DNA from: Calycina herbarum
Taxonomy: Eukaryota; Ascomycota; Leotiomycetes; Helotiales; Pezizellaceae
Direction of reading: 5' to 3'
DNA length: 64,000 nt
Assembly (NCBI GenBank): GCA_001414485.1
Contig: LLEY01000061.1
Span: 278,457 to 342,456, forward strand
The position numbers were made by a program, and so were the translations under genes. Within the stretch, counting starts at the first letter, position 1, and every line of letters begins with the position of its first letter. The notes below the pieces were generated by a model, which saw only the letters and a program-made list of their open reading frames with translations, was not told the DNA's origin and ran no database searches. This document shows positions 46,562 through 58,900 of the stretch, piece by piece.

Positions 46562-48586
46562 ATGTCAAACTGGGAACAACTCGTAAAGACGGCACAGCAA
46601 CATCGAGATGAGGGCATTGCCAGCCTCGATCCTCCCCTCCCTCAGCTGCCATTACGGGATGCCCTACCTAAGAACTTAACGGGCGTACCAAGATCTCTCT
46701 TATCAGAAGAAGAAATCGGTATCACCGAAACGCCAATCGGTGAACTGCTGACTGCGTTGTCAACAGGCAGGTTAAGCTCAGTGGCTGTCACCAACGCCTT
46801 TCTGAGAAGAGCTGGACTGGCTCAGCAACTCGTAGGTGGACTAGATATCGCCTCCAAATTCTACTTTGTTACTAACCCGTGAATAGGTCAATTGTGTATT
46901 TGAATTGACTCCCCGAGAAGCTCTTGCAAGAGCGAACGAGCTTGATGATTTCTTCAAAGAGAACAACAAGACTGTTGGTCCATTTCATGGTTTACCGATA
47001 AGTGTGAAGGCTTTGATCCCCTGGGAAGGATTGAGGACAACCGAAGGACTTGCTGCTGCTCTGGCCAACAAGTCCGCGAAGGATGCGTCAATTTTAGCGT
47101 TGATACGATCGCTTGGTGCGGTTCCGTTTGTGAGAACAACAGAGCCCCAGGGCGTGGTATGTCCAGTGCTTTCACTTGGTTCCTTGCATTTTCCTAACCA
47201 TCGTATTCGCGATTGTGATCCCAGTGGGTTTCAAGTTCGTGTACAAGTCTCTCAAGCAAAATCAAAACGGGGACCAACTCGATACTTTATGATTGTTGCT
47301 GATGAAATTGATTTAGATGATGCTCGAGACTATTAGCCCGATTCACGGATCAACATTGAATCCACATAATTCCGATTTGACCCCAGGAGGCTCATCTGGT
47401 GGCGAAAGTGCACTCCTTGCCATGCTCGCTAGCCCATTAGGCTTAGGTACTGATATAGGTAAGAATACTCGGTAATTCGAAGCACCTGGATTCCCTCTGA
47501 CACGGAGTCCTAGGAGGAAGCGTACGTTCACCAGCGGCGAATTGTGGCATCTATACACTGAAGCCTAGCGCTTTTCGCCTACCCCTTGCCGGTATCCATG
47601 TGTTCTTCAGTGGATGTGAAATGGTTCCAGCTACAGTTGGCCCAATGACTCCATTCAGAGAAGGTATTTCGATCTTCATGAAAAGTGTATTAGGTACAAG
47701 ACCATGGGAGAGAGATCCGAGCTTGCTTCCAATCCCTTGGCGGAAGTTGGAGGATCCATTTGGATCCACGCTCAATATTGGTGTTATGTGGGATGATGAA
47801 GTCGTGAAACCATCGAAAGCGATGACCAGAGCTCTAACGGAAGTCGTGGCAAAGCTGAAAGGAAATCCGAGATTCAAGATTTCTCGTTGGGAGCCGTTCA
47901 AGCATAAGGAAGCTGTGGAGATTCTGGTAGGTCCACTTACCCTTCCTCATTCTACTATTAGTTGTGCAGTGATCTGAAATTGATACTTTTGTAGGAGAAA
48001 CTCTACTCCCCTGATGGAGGAGCAGCTTTTATCAAAGCACTAGGGCAATCCGGTGAACCGATACACGAACTCACCGATTACCGCTTAGTTTCCGGGCCCG
48101 GAGTCGAAACGTTGTCGATACAGAGTTACTGGGATTGGACCATGGCCAGAAACATCTTCCGCGCAAACTATTTGCAAGGTACTTTCGTCTCGATCGCTAA
48201 TTGATCTCAGCTGATGCTTTTTAGAATGGTTGAAAAAGGCGCCAGAGATGGATGTGATACTTTGTCCCCCTCATCCAGGAGCAGCACCTCCAATTGGTAC
48301 GACTAAGTACTGGGGATACACTTCAGTGTGGAATCTCTTAGACTACCCAGCTGCTATATTCCCTGTAACAAGAGTCGATGAGGACCTTGATAGCGAAGAA
48401 ATGAATTATGATGCGAGAAGTGAGATTGATGAGTGGACTCACAGGCATTTTGGTGCACCAAGACAAGCTGGGGCACCAGTATGTTTGCAACTAGTTGGCA
48501 AAAGACTAGAAGACGAGAGGGTGGTTCTGGCAATGGAGGGAATTTGCAAAGCTGCTGGGTTGCCTTTCATTGACTGCGTAAGGTAG
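46562..48586 (+). CDS. Amidase-signature (AS) family amidase, six exons
   Basis: Exons 46562-46831, 46887-47156, 47317-47458, 47514-47926, 47995-48178 and 48225-48586 give 546 residues in frame. The Ser-cisSer-Lys triad is complete: K131 in GLPISVKA, S206 in TPGGSSGGES and S230 in GTDIGGSVRSPA. The spacings of 75 and 24 residues equal those of fatty-acid amide hydrolase as I recall them (K142, S217, S241). The family hydrolyses amides and transfers acyl groups in the cytosol. Fungal members of this size serve acetamide use, detoxification or secondary-metabolite tailoring. It sits between the rhodopsin-domain gene and an MFS transporter and could belong to either a catabolic pair with that transporter or the neighbouring peptide pathway; neither is shown. 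Confidence 0.92.
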
Positions 48587-49111
48587 GAAGAGTGGGCGAG
48601 AATAAACTTTGGAAGTAGAGGTTACAATTTTGATGTAGATCTGTCGCTTTCCCAATTGTGTTCCATCTCATTCGCTCATATCCAATATTTCGTCAGAGAG
48701 ATACGTGACTGAACTGGCAACTAGTGGAAGCCCTGACATAGTGATACCTTGTAGGAAGTCCTGCCAAGGGGGCCAAGATTAACAAGCAACGTGATGGAAA
48801 TCCATAAAACGCCACTAAACGTGGAATGTGCCCCTAAAGATGTGGCGTGCGAGGGATTCTGGAATGATGGAAGATACCCTGCTGGTGGCTTACAGGGGGA
48901 TGACCCTTGGCCGTCTTCACTTCGTGGCTTGCATTGGCTTTCCCGTGCCGTGTCAGACATGGCTCATGGTTGGGGATATTTTAGCGAGGTGTGTTGTAAA
49001 TAGATCCGCCATTCCTACTCCAATTGTTCTTATATCCTTCTCTCCTTCGGTTGGTTTTCCGGGATAATTCTCCCCATCTTGCTTCTGTGTTCGTTGCAAT
49101 CCTACCGAACT
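48587..49111. other. Intergenic region, nothing seen
   Basis: Spacer between the amidase and the second MFS gene, presumably containing the promoter of the latter; overlapping short frames are not convincing. Confidence 0.5.
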
Positions 49112-50997
49112 ATGGAGTCTCCGCCGTCTGAACGTGGGGTTGCCGGTCTCGATGAGAACAAGCTTCCGGTTCCGGGTACAGGTAAGTTTCTACATTTACC
49201 CGGTGCAACAGCAACGCGAAGGTGACCTAACTGTCCTCACAGTCTACCTCATAGACGAGCAACATCGATTTCTAGCAAAACATTCCAGGATCCATCCCGA
49301 TATCGTTCTAGTCCCAGCGCCCTCCGATGATCCTGATGATCCATTAAATTGGTCTCACCGACGAAAGATACTCTCAACCGTCTGCACCAGTTTATATGTC
49401 CTCTTGTTGGGCATTTCCACAGCGGCAATATACTCGGTGCTCGTTCCAATCAGCAAAGCGACCGGACTCAGTGTTCACGAACTTAATGCTGGTACAGGGT
49501 ATATGGTATGTCCAAAAAAGAAAGAGAGCCACATTTCGAATTTGTTGCTGATTGGGGCCAGTTCCTCCTTTTTGGCTGGGGATGTCTTTTCTGGCAACCG
49601 ATTGCTCTGCAGTATGGAAAGCGACCAGTGTTTCTGATATCGTTAATTGGTACTATAGTAAGCATCATTAGTTGTTCCTCTTGTACATGCCCCCACTAAG
49701 ACAATTCAGGCGGTCATGATCTGGCAGCCTTATACCAAAACCAGTGGTCACTATCTTGCAAGCAAGATTCTACAAGGTTTCTTTGGAGCACCAATTGAGT
49801 CACTGTGTGAGATATCTATTACCGACATTTGGTTTCAGCATGAGCGTGGGAAATATTTGGCCCTCTTCGGTTTCTTGCTGGCAGGAAGCAACTACCTTGC
49901 CCCTTTCTTGATGGGTTTTATCCTACAGGGACAAGGATGGCAGTGGGTTTTTTACTGGTGCGCCATTTTCTGTGGGATTGCATTGATATTCAACTTCTTC
50001 TTCATGGAAGAAACCAATTGGAGTAAGTCCAAGTTTATGTGGGAGCCAAAACACAAAACTATGCTAAAAGTTGGTTCCAGATCGCGCGACCGAAGCTCCA
50101 GTAATTTTAGCAAACGAACCGCTCAATGAGATCGAATCCTCGAGTGAAAAGGGGGCAGACCCGGAGTCAAAAGGAGTTAATTCGGCAGGAACAACAACAA
50201 CAGTCATTTCACAGCCCAGAAAGTCCCGGAAAACCTTTCTCCAAAAGATGTCGCTTATGCCACAACGGAACCCATTTCGCCTTTTTCAAATATTCCTACG
50301 CCCCTTTTTGTACTTCTCGCTTCCAGCCGTAGTATGGTCGGGATTTGCCTTTGGGCTATCACTGGTGTGGACAAACGTCATGAACGCGACAGCATCTAGC
50401 ATTCTCAGCGCGAAACCGTACAAATTCACGCCCTCCCAGGTTGGACTTACATATCTCGCGCCACTACTTGGTTCCTTCATCTCAGCTCTCTACACTGGTG
50501 TTCTCGGCGACTGGTGGGCACTGAGAATGGCGCGCCGCAATGGAGGCATCATGGAGGCCGAGCATCGACTCTGGCTGTTTGGGATATCCTGCATTGCTAT
50601 GCCATTTGCACTTGTATTGTGGGGAGTCGGTGCTGCTCATCATGTGCATTGGTTCGGTATTGTCGTTGCCATTTTCGTCAAAGGGCTCCAATCTTCCATG
50701 ACTATCGCTGTCAGTGTCACCTACACGCTCGACAGCTACCGTGATATAGCTGGTGAAGCTATCGTGACAGTCATCTTGATCCGAAACACCATGAGTTTTG
50801 CTGTGAACTATGGGAGCACGCCTTGGGTCACTGGGATGGGTCTCCAGAATACATTCATTCTCGCTGCTGTTCTAAGCTTCCTTGGATTTCTGACTTTTCT
50901 GCCAATGACAATCTATGGCAAAAGACTTCGCGAGAAGAGTGTCGATCGTTATAGGAGATACGTGGAACAGGAGAAACGGTTAGGTCTTGTTCACTGA
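49112..50997 (+). CDS. MFS transporter (HOL1/allantoate-like group), five exons
   Basis: Exons 49112-49181, 49243-49505, 49562-49657, 49710-50022 and 50081-50997 give 552 residues in frame. The N-terminus has [13 protein letters not shown], a common fungal DHA1/HOL-type sequence before the first span. [21 protein letters not shown] corresponds to the motif A region, and a large hydrophilic loop (from about 50,081 to 50,280, rich in Glu, Ser and Thr) splits the two halves, as is usual for HOL1-like transporters. Twelve spans are expected. It starts 525 bp after the amidase on the same strand, so uptake or export of the amidase substrate or product is a reasonable guess. Two of the introns are 52-56 nt and were required to keep the frame. 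Confidence 0.9.
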
Positions 50998-51252
50998 TGA
51001 GGATACGTTGCCCCAGGCAGCTGCAGGGTTGAAACCGTTGGCTGAGAAGATAGTAAAAGAGATCATGAAACTATTCCTGCCTTTTCTATAAGCCTGACAC
51101 ATAACCGAAGAAAATACCGCTTAAGGGACCCATGCCGGGAGGGATACAAGCATGACGACATTTCCACCACGTTCTCCATGATTCCATGCCTTATAAGATG
51201 GGACTGCCAACTTTCCATCATATACCAGAACCCATACTATAAATCCACAAAC

Positions 51253-52150
51253 TCAAGGTCCCTTTAGTGAAAGTTTAGCATGTATTTGTCTCTCTTCCAT
51301 CTCTCGAAGTAAGTTCAACAGACGAATTTCCCTTGTAATTCCACCTCTTCGCATACGCCCTCCCCGATCATTTGCAATATGACTGCATGAGTGACTGCCA
51401 ATAACCACTCTCAACTCTGTGTCCGCTCGTTCCTCTGCCTTGACGTTCAAATTTCGCTCCTTCAGCTGCGCCAACCTAGCTGAGACGACCTCTTCTGGAA
51501 AGCCACTGGCAGAACTGACCGCTAAGTTGACTAAATTGTAGAGGGACTTCAGATCCGTACAGCTCCAGCTATACCACAGTACTAAGACTATTTGAATCAA
51601 TGTGATGACGGCATAGGCGAGGAAGAACCCAATTGCAAGACGTCCGGCGGTTCCTCGTGCCGAAAACCCGTAGCCGAATTTTGAACCAGTCACCGATATC
51701 TCTGTGGTCGTTTTAAGGTCAATATCCGAAGTGTTCATCTCAGAGATCCCCAAAGTATTAAAATAACGTTCTGGAAATTCATTATATACTTGCTCTAGCC
51801 CCAGTGTCATGTTAGCATTCATGCCTATACAAGCCAGCGCATCAGTAATCAGCAGCGAAATTGAAGGCACGAAGGTAAAAAGCGGGTCCGTATTTCGATT
51901 CTTGTGTAACTTTTGCGGCGAATTGAAGACCATTGAGGCGGATATTTTGTTTCGGGGCTCCAACGCTCTCCCAGTAGCTCTCGGAGAAGTTGTAAAACAA
52001 CACACAGGCCGCGAGGGAAAGGGCTGGAATATGAATGAGGCAGGCTCGGGCAGCCTTCCATCTTTGATGTTTGCAAGCTCGCTTGCGAGTTGTCGTACCA
52101 GATTTGAGGCAAGAACATTAGCGATAGTCAGCGTTGAAGAGATGGAGGAA
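51253..52150 (-). pseudogene. Probable 3' remnant of a fungal membrane protein
   Basis: Minus-strand frame open from about 52,150 to 51,253 with no good start codon. It contains one clear membrane helix (LAIGFFLAYAVITLIQIVLVLWY) followed by SLYNLVNLAVSSASG and an arginine-rich tail, an arrangement seen at the C-terminus of large multi-pass hypothetical membrane proteins of ascomycetes. In a second frame the same stretch (about 51,840-52,025) reads ALSLAACVLFYNF and GLQFAAKV, typical of the N-terminal part of such proteins, so the order looks scrambled or spliced in a way I cannot resolve. Probably a truncated copy at the edge of the repeat-rich end. Confidence 0.4.
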
Positions 52151-52724
52151 TTGGAGAAATAGTTTCTTGCTCGCTGAAGGCAATTGTCTTAGGTAGTGGA
52201 AAGCTTTCCAAAAGATGCTGGATATGGAGAATTTTACTTTGATCATAGTGTGCTGCCGTGCCGAGTTTTTGTCAACGCGATCACATCGATCGCTGGCTGC
52301 ACCCACGCTATTATATTAGTAAATCATAGATTAAAAAAATCCCGGCAGTGCATTCGTGCGATAGATGCCCGGTATCATGCCGTACCTTTGATTCCATTTG
52401 CAATTGATATAGAGGTCCATCCTTCGATTGTGCCTACCTAGACAGACTAGCTAGGTATGATTTTCTGTTGTGCGAGTCTTGCAACAGGCCCTGAAGCGGT
52501 AGTCCTCAAAGAAATCAATAAAGGTACACTGTGCCTAATTACACCAAGGCAAGATATAGCAAGATGATAGGATAGTATAGAGTTTCAAGTACGACGACAT
52601 CGAGATATGAAGAATATAGCGGCCTGAGGCCCACATAGTGAACCTGACGAAGGGGAAAGCTGTACCTCCAAAGACCTCTGTGCAACTCAAGTCGTCCTGT
52701 GGCAGACAAAAATGAAAGTCTCAG

Positions 52725-53345
52725 ATGTCTTCGGCGACCGGTGATCAGCAGCCGGTGAAGCTGTCTCTTCCCCTCGTATGGTTCCCCAAATCCATTGCGG
52801 CGAAAACTACTAACAGCACTAGAAATACCAACAAGAGCTATTCTAAGAACTCCGCTAGAAAGATGAACTTGTAGTAATCGCGCGCGGCCTCGGCCTTCTT
52901 CGACTTGTAACGAACCTCCTCCATTCCTACGATGTTGCTGGGAACAACCTGATACTGCTCGTTGGAGCAGACGACAGAGAAAATGGCTGGATTGGTGAGG
53001 CTCTGGCGGAACATGCTGCGATCAGCATGGCACCCAAGTGTCGTGGACTCAGCCTGGTCAATACCGATATGATGAGTGTTGGAACGAGGGAAAAAATGTA
53101 TGCGCATGGTGGAATATTCAGCATAACATCGAGAATCCTGGTGGTGGATCTTTTGACCAGCTTATTGAATCCGGAAACCATAACTGGACTGGTAGTTCTA
53201 CATGTAGACAAGATTGTGGCAACCTCTCTGGAAGCTTTCATTCTTCGGATATACCAGCAGAAGAATAAGGTTAGATTTTTAAAAGCCTTTTCTAATAACC
53301 TAGAACCTTTTACTCCGGGATTTGCCCCCTTATCTATAATAATGT
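52725..53345 (+). pseudogene. RIP-damaged duplicate of the 5' end of RAD1/XPF
   Basis: Translation with one intron (52,776-52,822, GTATGG...CACTAG) gives the start of the XPF/Rad1 structure-specific endonuclease of nucleotide-excision repair: MSSATGDQQPVKLSLPL, then YQQELF, a stop, ELR, a second stop, KDELVVIARGLGLLRLVTNLL, LILLVGADDRENGWIGEALA, NTDMMSVGTREKMY, GGIFSITSRILVVDLLT and KIVATSLEAFILRIYQQKNKV. Two stops (TAA at 52,844 and TAG at 52,856) stand where Gln codons fit, and Lys stands where Glu fits, all RIP-type changes. Similarity ends at about 53,345 (GFAPLS), so only the N-terminal quarter or less of the gene was copied. The kept intron shows a DNA-level duplication, not a retrocopy. 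A functional RAD1 is expected elsewhere. Confidence 0.8.
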
Positions 53346-54618
53346 GTTGTGCTGGATATATAATATCCCTGTTTTTTCTCGTCTTCTACTCTAATACTGC
53401 TTACTTATCATCATGCCACTTTCCTTACTCTACTTATTTCATGATCAGACCACTTAGTTATCAACACTCACTCCTTATATATAGCACTAGCTAGACTACC
53501 TACACAAATCAATCAATTCTCCATGGCCTTCAGTACTCAATACTCTCTCAACTCAATAACTATGTAGTTGTTTTTCGGCGGATCTGAGAAGACTTCCTAA
53601 TAAAGTAATCATGCTTAAGGCGATTACTGTAAGGGGAACCTTTTATAGTGAAAACAACGAGAAATCTTCTAGCTTGTAGGAAAGCGTATTGTTTTAAGAC
53701 GCCCACCCCATGCTAGCTTAACCAGTACTCCTCCAATCACTCTAGCCATCTCCTATGTTATCTACATCCTAGCTAGGCACCAACAGGTATAACCTGTATT
53801 GTAAGTCCTGCCAATCTCAAACTAAGGGTCCATTTACCAAATACGGTGATTGAGATTATTCCAGACCTTCTCTAAGCCTGCTTACTCTACCTTTTCCTTG
53901 TGTTGCCGCGTAATGAGCTAAACTGGCTCTCTCCTGCCCTAAGCAGTTGCTTCCCAAAAAGGCCCCCCCCCGCCGTATACTAACCTAGGGGTCGCGTCAC
54001 ACCTCTCCCTGGCAAGGAATCTTGTAAGATGTCTAAAGGATGCCAGACACATAGAGAATTTTGAATTTCAGCGAAGACATTGGAGAAGGATAGCGATACT
54101 AAGCCCAGCAATAGCGTCTTGACTTAATCGTAGGCGGACCTGGAGAAGGGGGGAAGCTTCGTTGTGGCTGTGGACGTGTCTTAGAGTGTCGGTGTGATTG
54201 AGATAAGCTAGATTAAGATATTTGTCAGTCAGTGTAAAGCAGATACCTGACAAGAACGCCAGCGATGGAGAACTAAGGGGCACTTACGGAGGGGCACCAC
54301 GTAATCGGAGGGCTGGCCCAGTAAGGGAAATTCGAGGATCAGGACGCGAATACGACTGTCTTGTGGAATGACAGTAAGGCCGAGATGGTCTCATGGCGAA
54401 GGTGGCATATAGCAGGCGCATTTGAAAGTTAGGAAGAGGAACAGATGTTGAGATAGGAAGCAGCACTGGATTTATACATGAGGTAGGGACTTGATTGGAG
54501 CTAGCAGGGGTGAGCAGGGGCCCTGGTAGCCATCGCAAAGCAGCAAGCGCGCTAGAGCAGCAGGGCCGTGTCACGAATCACGTGTGAACATGTGATGAGT
54601 GAAGACCAGGCGGCGCCC
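53346..54618. other. Intergenic region, no supported gene
   Basis: Minus-strand frames at 54,068-54,283 and 54,284-54,574 adjoin one another but have no recognisable domain. They may be a captured, decayed gene fragment next to the LTR or chance. Confidence 0.4.
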
Positions 54619-55008
54619 TGACAGGTCAAGCACTATCGGAAACTCTTATAAGAAAAAAGAGGGATCCTTAGACTAGCTAAGCGATCTATGGATTTCCTTT
54701 GGTAAGAAGCATTACGTAACCTAGTCGCCTAAGTCGCCTAAGTCGCCTATTAACTAAAGCGATTAGGGCGAGCGACTAGAGCGACTAGAACAGAAGACTA
54801 TAGTTCTATATAAAGACTAGTACGTCTGCTATTAGATAGGAGCTTCGTACTTAACTTTAGTTATTAATCTTATTATCTTATTTAATATCTTTAATATAAG
54901 TAACAAGTTTACTTCTAAGTAAATAACCTAGTATATCTATACTTCTTACTTATATACTAACCTTTAAGACTTAGTTATCTTTATTTAGTTTATTTAAGTT
55001 TCGTTATA
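54619..55008 (+). mobile_element. LTR of a Ty3/Gypsy-type element
   Basis: A 390-bp LTR starts TGACAGGTCAAGC and ends TTTCGTTATA (originally ...TTACA). It is the sense-orientation relative of 31,398-31,781 and contains the CGCCTAAGT repeats and a CTATATAAAGACTAG promoter-like stretch. The boundary with normal DNA at 54,618/54,619 is sharp. Confidence 0.8.
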
Positions 55009-55850
55009 CTTTAAGTACCTACTTAGAAGTTCAGTCGCTATAGCTCTAGTAACCCCCGCCGTAGTAGCTAGCTTAAATACTAGCTAAGTTAACGTTGTAG
55101 ATATATCTAGAAGTGTAACTAGAAGGATACCTACTAGTATATAGTTAACTAAGAACGACGACAATGTTAGTATACTAGACGTCTCTAAGCCTTATAAGGT
55201 TAAAGTACTTAAGTCTATTAAAGTTAAGATACTAGATACGTATTATAGAAAGCGAAAGGAACTCGACTTATTCCTTCTTTAAATAAACATCTACTTTAAC
55301 TTTAACTCTAATAAGTTTAAAAGTAATTATAACTTATAAACTATCTTTACTATCTCCTACCTTAGGAGATTAGTATTAGAATAGGCTTAGCTATACTTAA
55401 AGGACTTCTTTAAGAATAAAGATAAAAATAGAAAGATAGAATTAACTAAGATTATATTTAAATCTTAGAAAGGATTTAAAGCAACTATTAAGAAAGTTTT
55501 TAAAGACTTTAATATAATCTAAACAGCTATATATAAGCTTTTAGAATTATACTAGACTAGATTAGTAATAGATTATACTAATGAATTTTAATACTATAGA
55601 ACAAAGTCGAGATAAGATACTATTGCTTTTATAGAACTCTTTTATAGAGGATTAAAGATATATATTTATAAGGAAATAGCTAAATAAGATATATAATTCT
55701 TAACTATTATAGGAATAATTAAGGAAGTTATCTAGCTAGATAACCGCTTATATAAATTTAGAAAGAGTAACTCTAACGGTATTTCCTTCTATTTTATCGA
55801 CTAACTAGGCTTTTTTAGTAAGGCTCGCTTAGAGCAGTAGGCAGTGGCTA
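55009..55850 (+). pseudogene. RIP-mutated retrotransposon gag fragment
   Basis: Directly after the LTR, plus-strand sequence reads as a decayed gag: YLKDFFKNKDKNRKIELTKI, KGFKATIKKVFKDFNII, YTNEF and YRGLKIYIYKEIAK words broken by stops. No reverse transcriptase follows; similarity gives way to the helicase relic, so the element is truncated by it. Confidence 0.6.
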
Positions 55851-55948
55851 GCCCGTGTATACTAGCCTATTTACTAGACATGTTTAGAAACTAGGCTCTA
55901 AAGTTATAGGTTTTTATACTTAAATCTTATAAACTAATTGATTTTAAG

Positions 55949-58900
55949 ATGTCTACTAACTCGATATAACTACTACTACTACTGCTGGAAGTATTAAAGC
56001 CGTAGCTGATATTAAATTCGGAGTTCTACGTAATTATCTACTACTTAACTAGCTACTAGCAAGCTCTACGTCTAAATAGGATAAGTAACCACTTGTCTAG
56101 GAAATACTAGGTTAAACTTGAATTTCGATAGCAGCTCGTAGAGTATCTTAAGCAGTAGCAGTAGTAGTATACTTTCCGTAGCGTACTACTCCTACCAGAC
56201 AGGTCTCTGTCACAGCTAGTCCTCCCCGTTGTTAGTAGCTTCTAGTGCCAAGACTGCGTATATAAGACAACTAACCGAAGCGTAATACAGCAGTATTATA
56301 ATACAGAGTACGATAAGAAGCGCTTTAAAGACGAGGAGCTGTTTAGAGCTGTCCAGCTATAGACGTGGTTCTAGGAGAAGAGGGCGCGATACTAGGTAGT
56401 AGACGAGACGCGTCAGTCACGTGATATCAACGACAGCAGTAGTAGTGACGATGCCGGCGCTGTAATCAAGGCTGAGATCGCTGAATAGATAGCTAAAGAA
56501 GAGAGCTAGTATCAGGCTAGTATAGTAGCTACCGAGATCGACCCGTGGCTATAGTATACTAGCTAGGAGGAGGTGTTAGCTAGTTTAAAATACGACTTAG
56601 TTAAGACTGCTGAGTTTACAGCTACTACTACTACTACCGAGCTAGAACTGAAATACGTGTTATAGAGCTGGGAGCGGATTCTCTAGCGGAGTCTGGCTAT
56701 ACTAGCGGTTATAAGCTAGTATAAGGATATTCTTAAGTAGTAGGCGTCTTCTAAGAACGAGGTAGTAAGCTAGAAGCTATTCGAGCTGTTATAGAACTAC
56801 TATAAAACCATTCCCTGGTACGGCTAGACGTTTAGTCGACTACTCTACTATATAATACGAGCTGCCTCTAAGCTAGGCGAAGAGAGCGAGACAGAGGCAA
56901 CGTTTTTAGATATGTAGTTATAGTATATCTAGGAGGCGAAAGAGGCAGTAGTAGTAGTAGACAACTATCTTAATAATATACTTATAGTATTGATTATTAG
57001 TCTTTTAGTATAAGACACTAGCTAGCTGCTTTTATATAAATCGCTAGTTATATACTACTTAGCTATCTGTAGCGTTAATCTCTAGACTAAGCGTTTCTAC
57101 TTATTATTTTAATATATAATATATCTAGTATATATAATATAGATTATTTAACTAATAATACTTAAGGTAACGGTTTCTGAGGAGAGCTGGCTAGAGCTAG
57201 GGTTACTAAGTTAGAAAGAGGTCGAGGTAGTAGCAGGAGTAGTAGTAGAGCGTATTTAGAAGTATCGGCGGAACTACTTATATAAGGGGTTATTCTCGCT
57301 AGTATCGAGTATCTTATTACAGCTTGTATTTAGATAAGCATAGAACCGGAACCAGTTATTAGAAGCTAATATCTACTAGTTAGATAACTGCTAGACTGTC
57401 TTCTATAATAGTAAGGGAGTAGTAATAGCTAAGGTATAGAGGATATATTAGGAGCTTATAGTCGAGCTAGAAGAGCTGCTCTATAAGCTGCTTTTTAGCT
57501 AGAGTATGAAGCTAGTGCTACTGCCATAGCTGGTTGATAGTATAGGGACAGCGTAGCAGTTCTAGTAGAAGAGGTATAGCTTTCTCAACTACCTCGATAA
57601 CGAGCGCTAGAAGGTTAGCTAGGAGTTTCTATAGAAGTAGATACTAAAGGCGAATAAGAAGCTAGTTAAGAGTAGTAGTAGTAGTAGTAGTAGTAGCTAG
57701 GAGAAATGGGTAGAACAACTATATAAGGTGTACTTAGCCTAGGAGAAGTAGTTTCTACTTTAGCTTATAGTAGCTATATATATTTAAGGAGGATAACCAG
57801 CGAGGAGTCCCGAGATCGGCTTAATTAAGGTCTATAATAGCGTTATCTTAAGTCGGAATATCTTTGTTATTAATAGGCGAGTAGTAGTAGTTACTATATA
57901 TAATAAGAGCTATAAGCGTCGAGGTAAGACAGAGTATATCTTCCGCTGCTTCCCGGACTAGCTTAGCTAGATTATTATCTAGTATCTCGTCTATATGCTG
58001 CTATTTACGCGAGTAGTCTCAAAGACTAAGAGCGACTTCTTATTTACAGTCGAGAAGGAGAAACCATAGCTCTAAGACTAGCTGTCGGCAGCAGTAGCAG
58101 TAGCAACAGCTAAGCATCTCAGGGTCCGGCTAACCGTCTTAAGCTAGCGGTATATTGCTATTGCTATTAGTAATAAGCATCTATATAAGGCAAGTCGGAT
58201 CTAGAGACAGAGGCTCGAGGATAAGGACGAGGATAATAAGGCAGTGGTAGAGGAGAGCGATAATAAGGTTAAGCAGAGCTTATTTAAGTATATTCTAGTT
58301 CGGCAGTTAGTATATAGCCGACAGACAGTAGCAGAGTATTACGCTATCGACGGGGCGTTTCTAAATCAACTTAGGCCGGATCTGGTTAGCGCGTACAGCT
58401 AGGCATTACGAGTATAGCACAAATTTCTCTATCTCGAGTCAAAGGGAGCGGAAGTGGCAGTAGCAGTAGTAGTTAAGCGTTCTAGGAGTCCGCTACCACG
58501 ACCAGTTAAGCAAGAGAGGCTCGAGCTAAGCAGAGTAATCTAAGGACTATAGAAGGTCTTAGGACCAGATACTTAACCGCGATCTTAAGGCTAGGCAGAG
58601 GCGCTTAAGCTGGTGTATATAGCTACGCTATAACAGCTACAGATTATCGTACTTAGCACTGGCAGTGGCAAGAGTCTGCTATTCTTCTCAGTTACGGCTA
58701 TAGCGTCCTAGTAGACGGTGATTGTAGTAGTGCTATTTACAGCTTTAGTAGACGATCTGATCAGTCGAGTAAGAGTATACTAGATTACGTACGAGGAGTA
58801 GCAGTGGCAGCGGGAATAGGTACTACTACTACAGCTACTGATTATTAGTACCGACCGAGCAGTTAAGAGCGACTTTCTCTACTATGTTAAAGGACTTAAG

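Noticed and set aside
54068..54574. Two adjoining minus-strand frames near the LTR
   Set aside because: Could be a captured gene fragment, but no family was recognised and no start or splice pattern is convincing.
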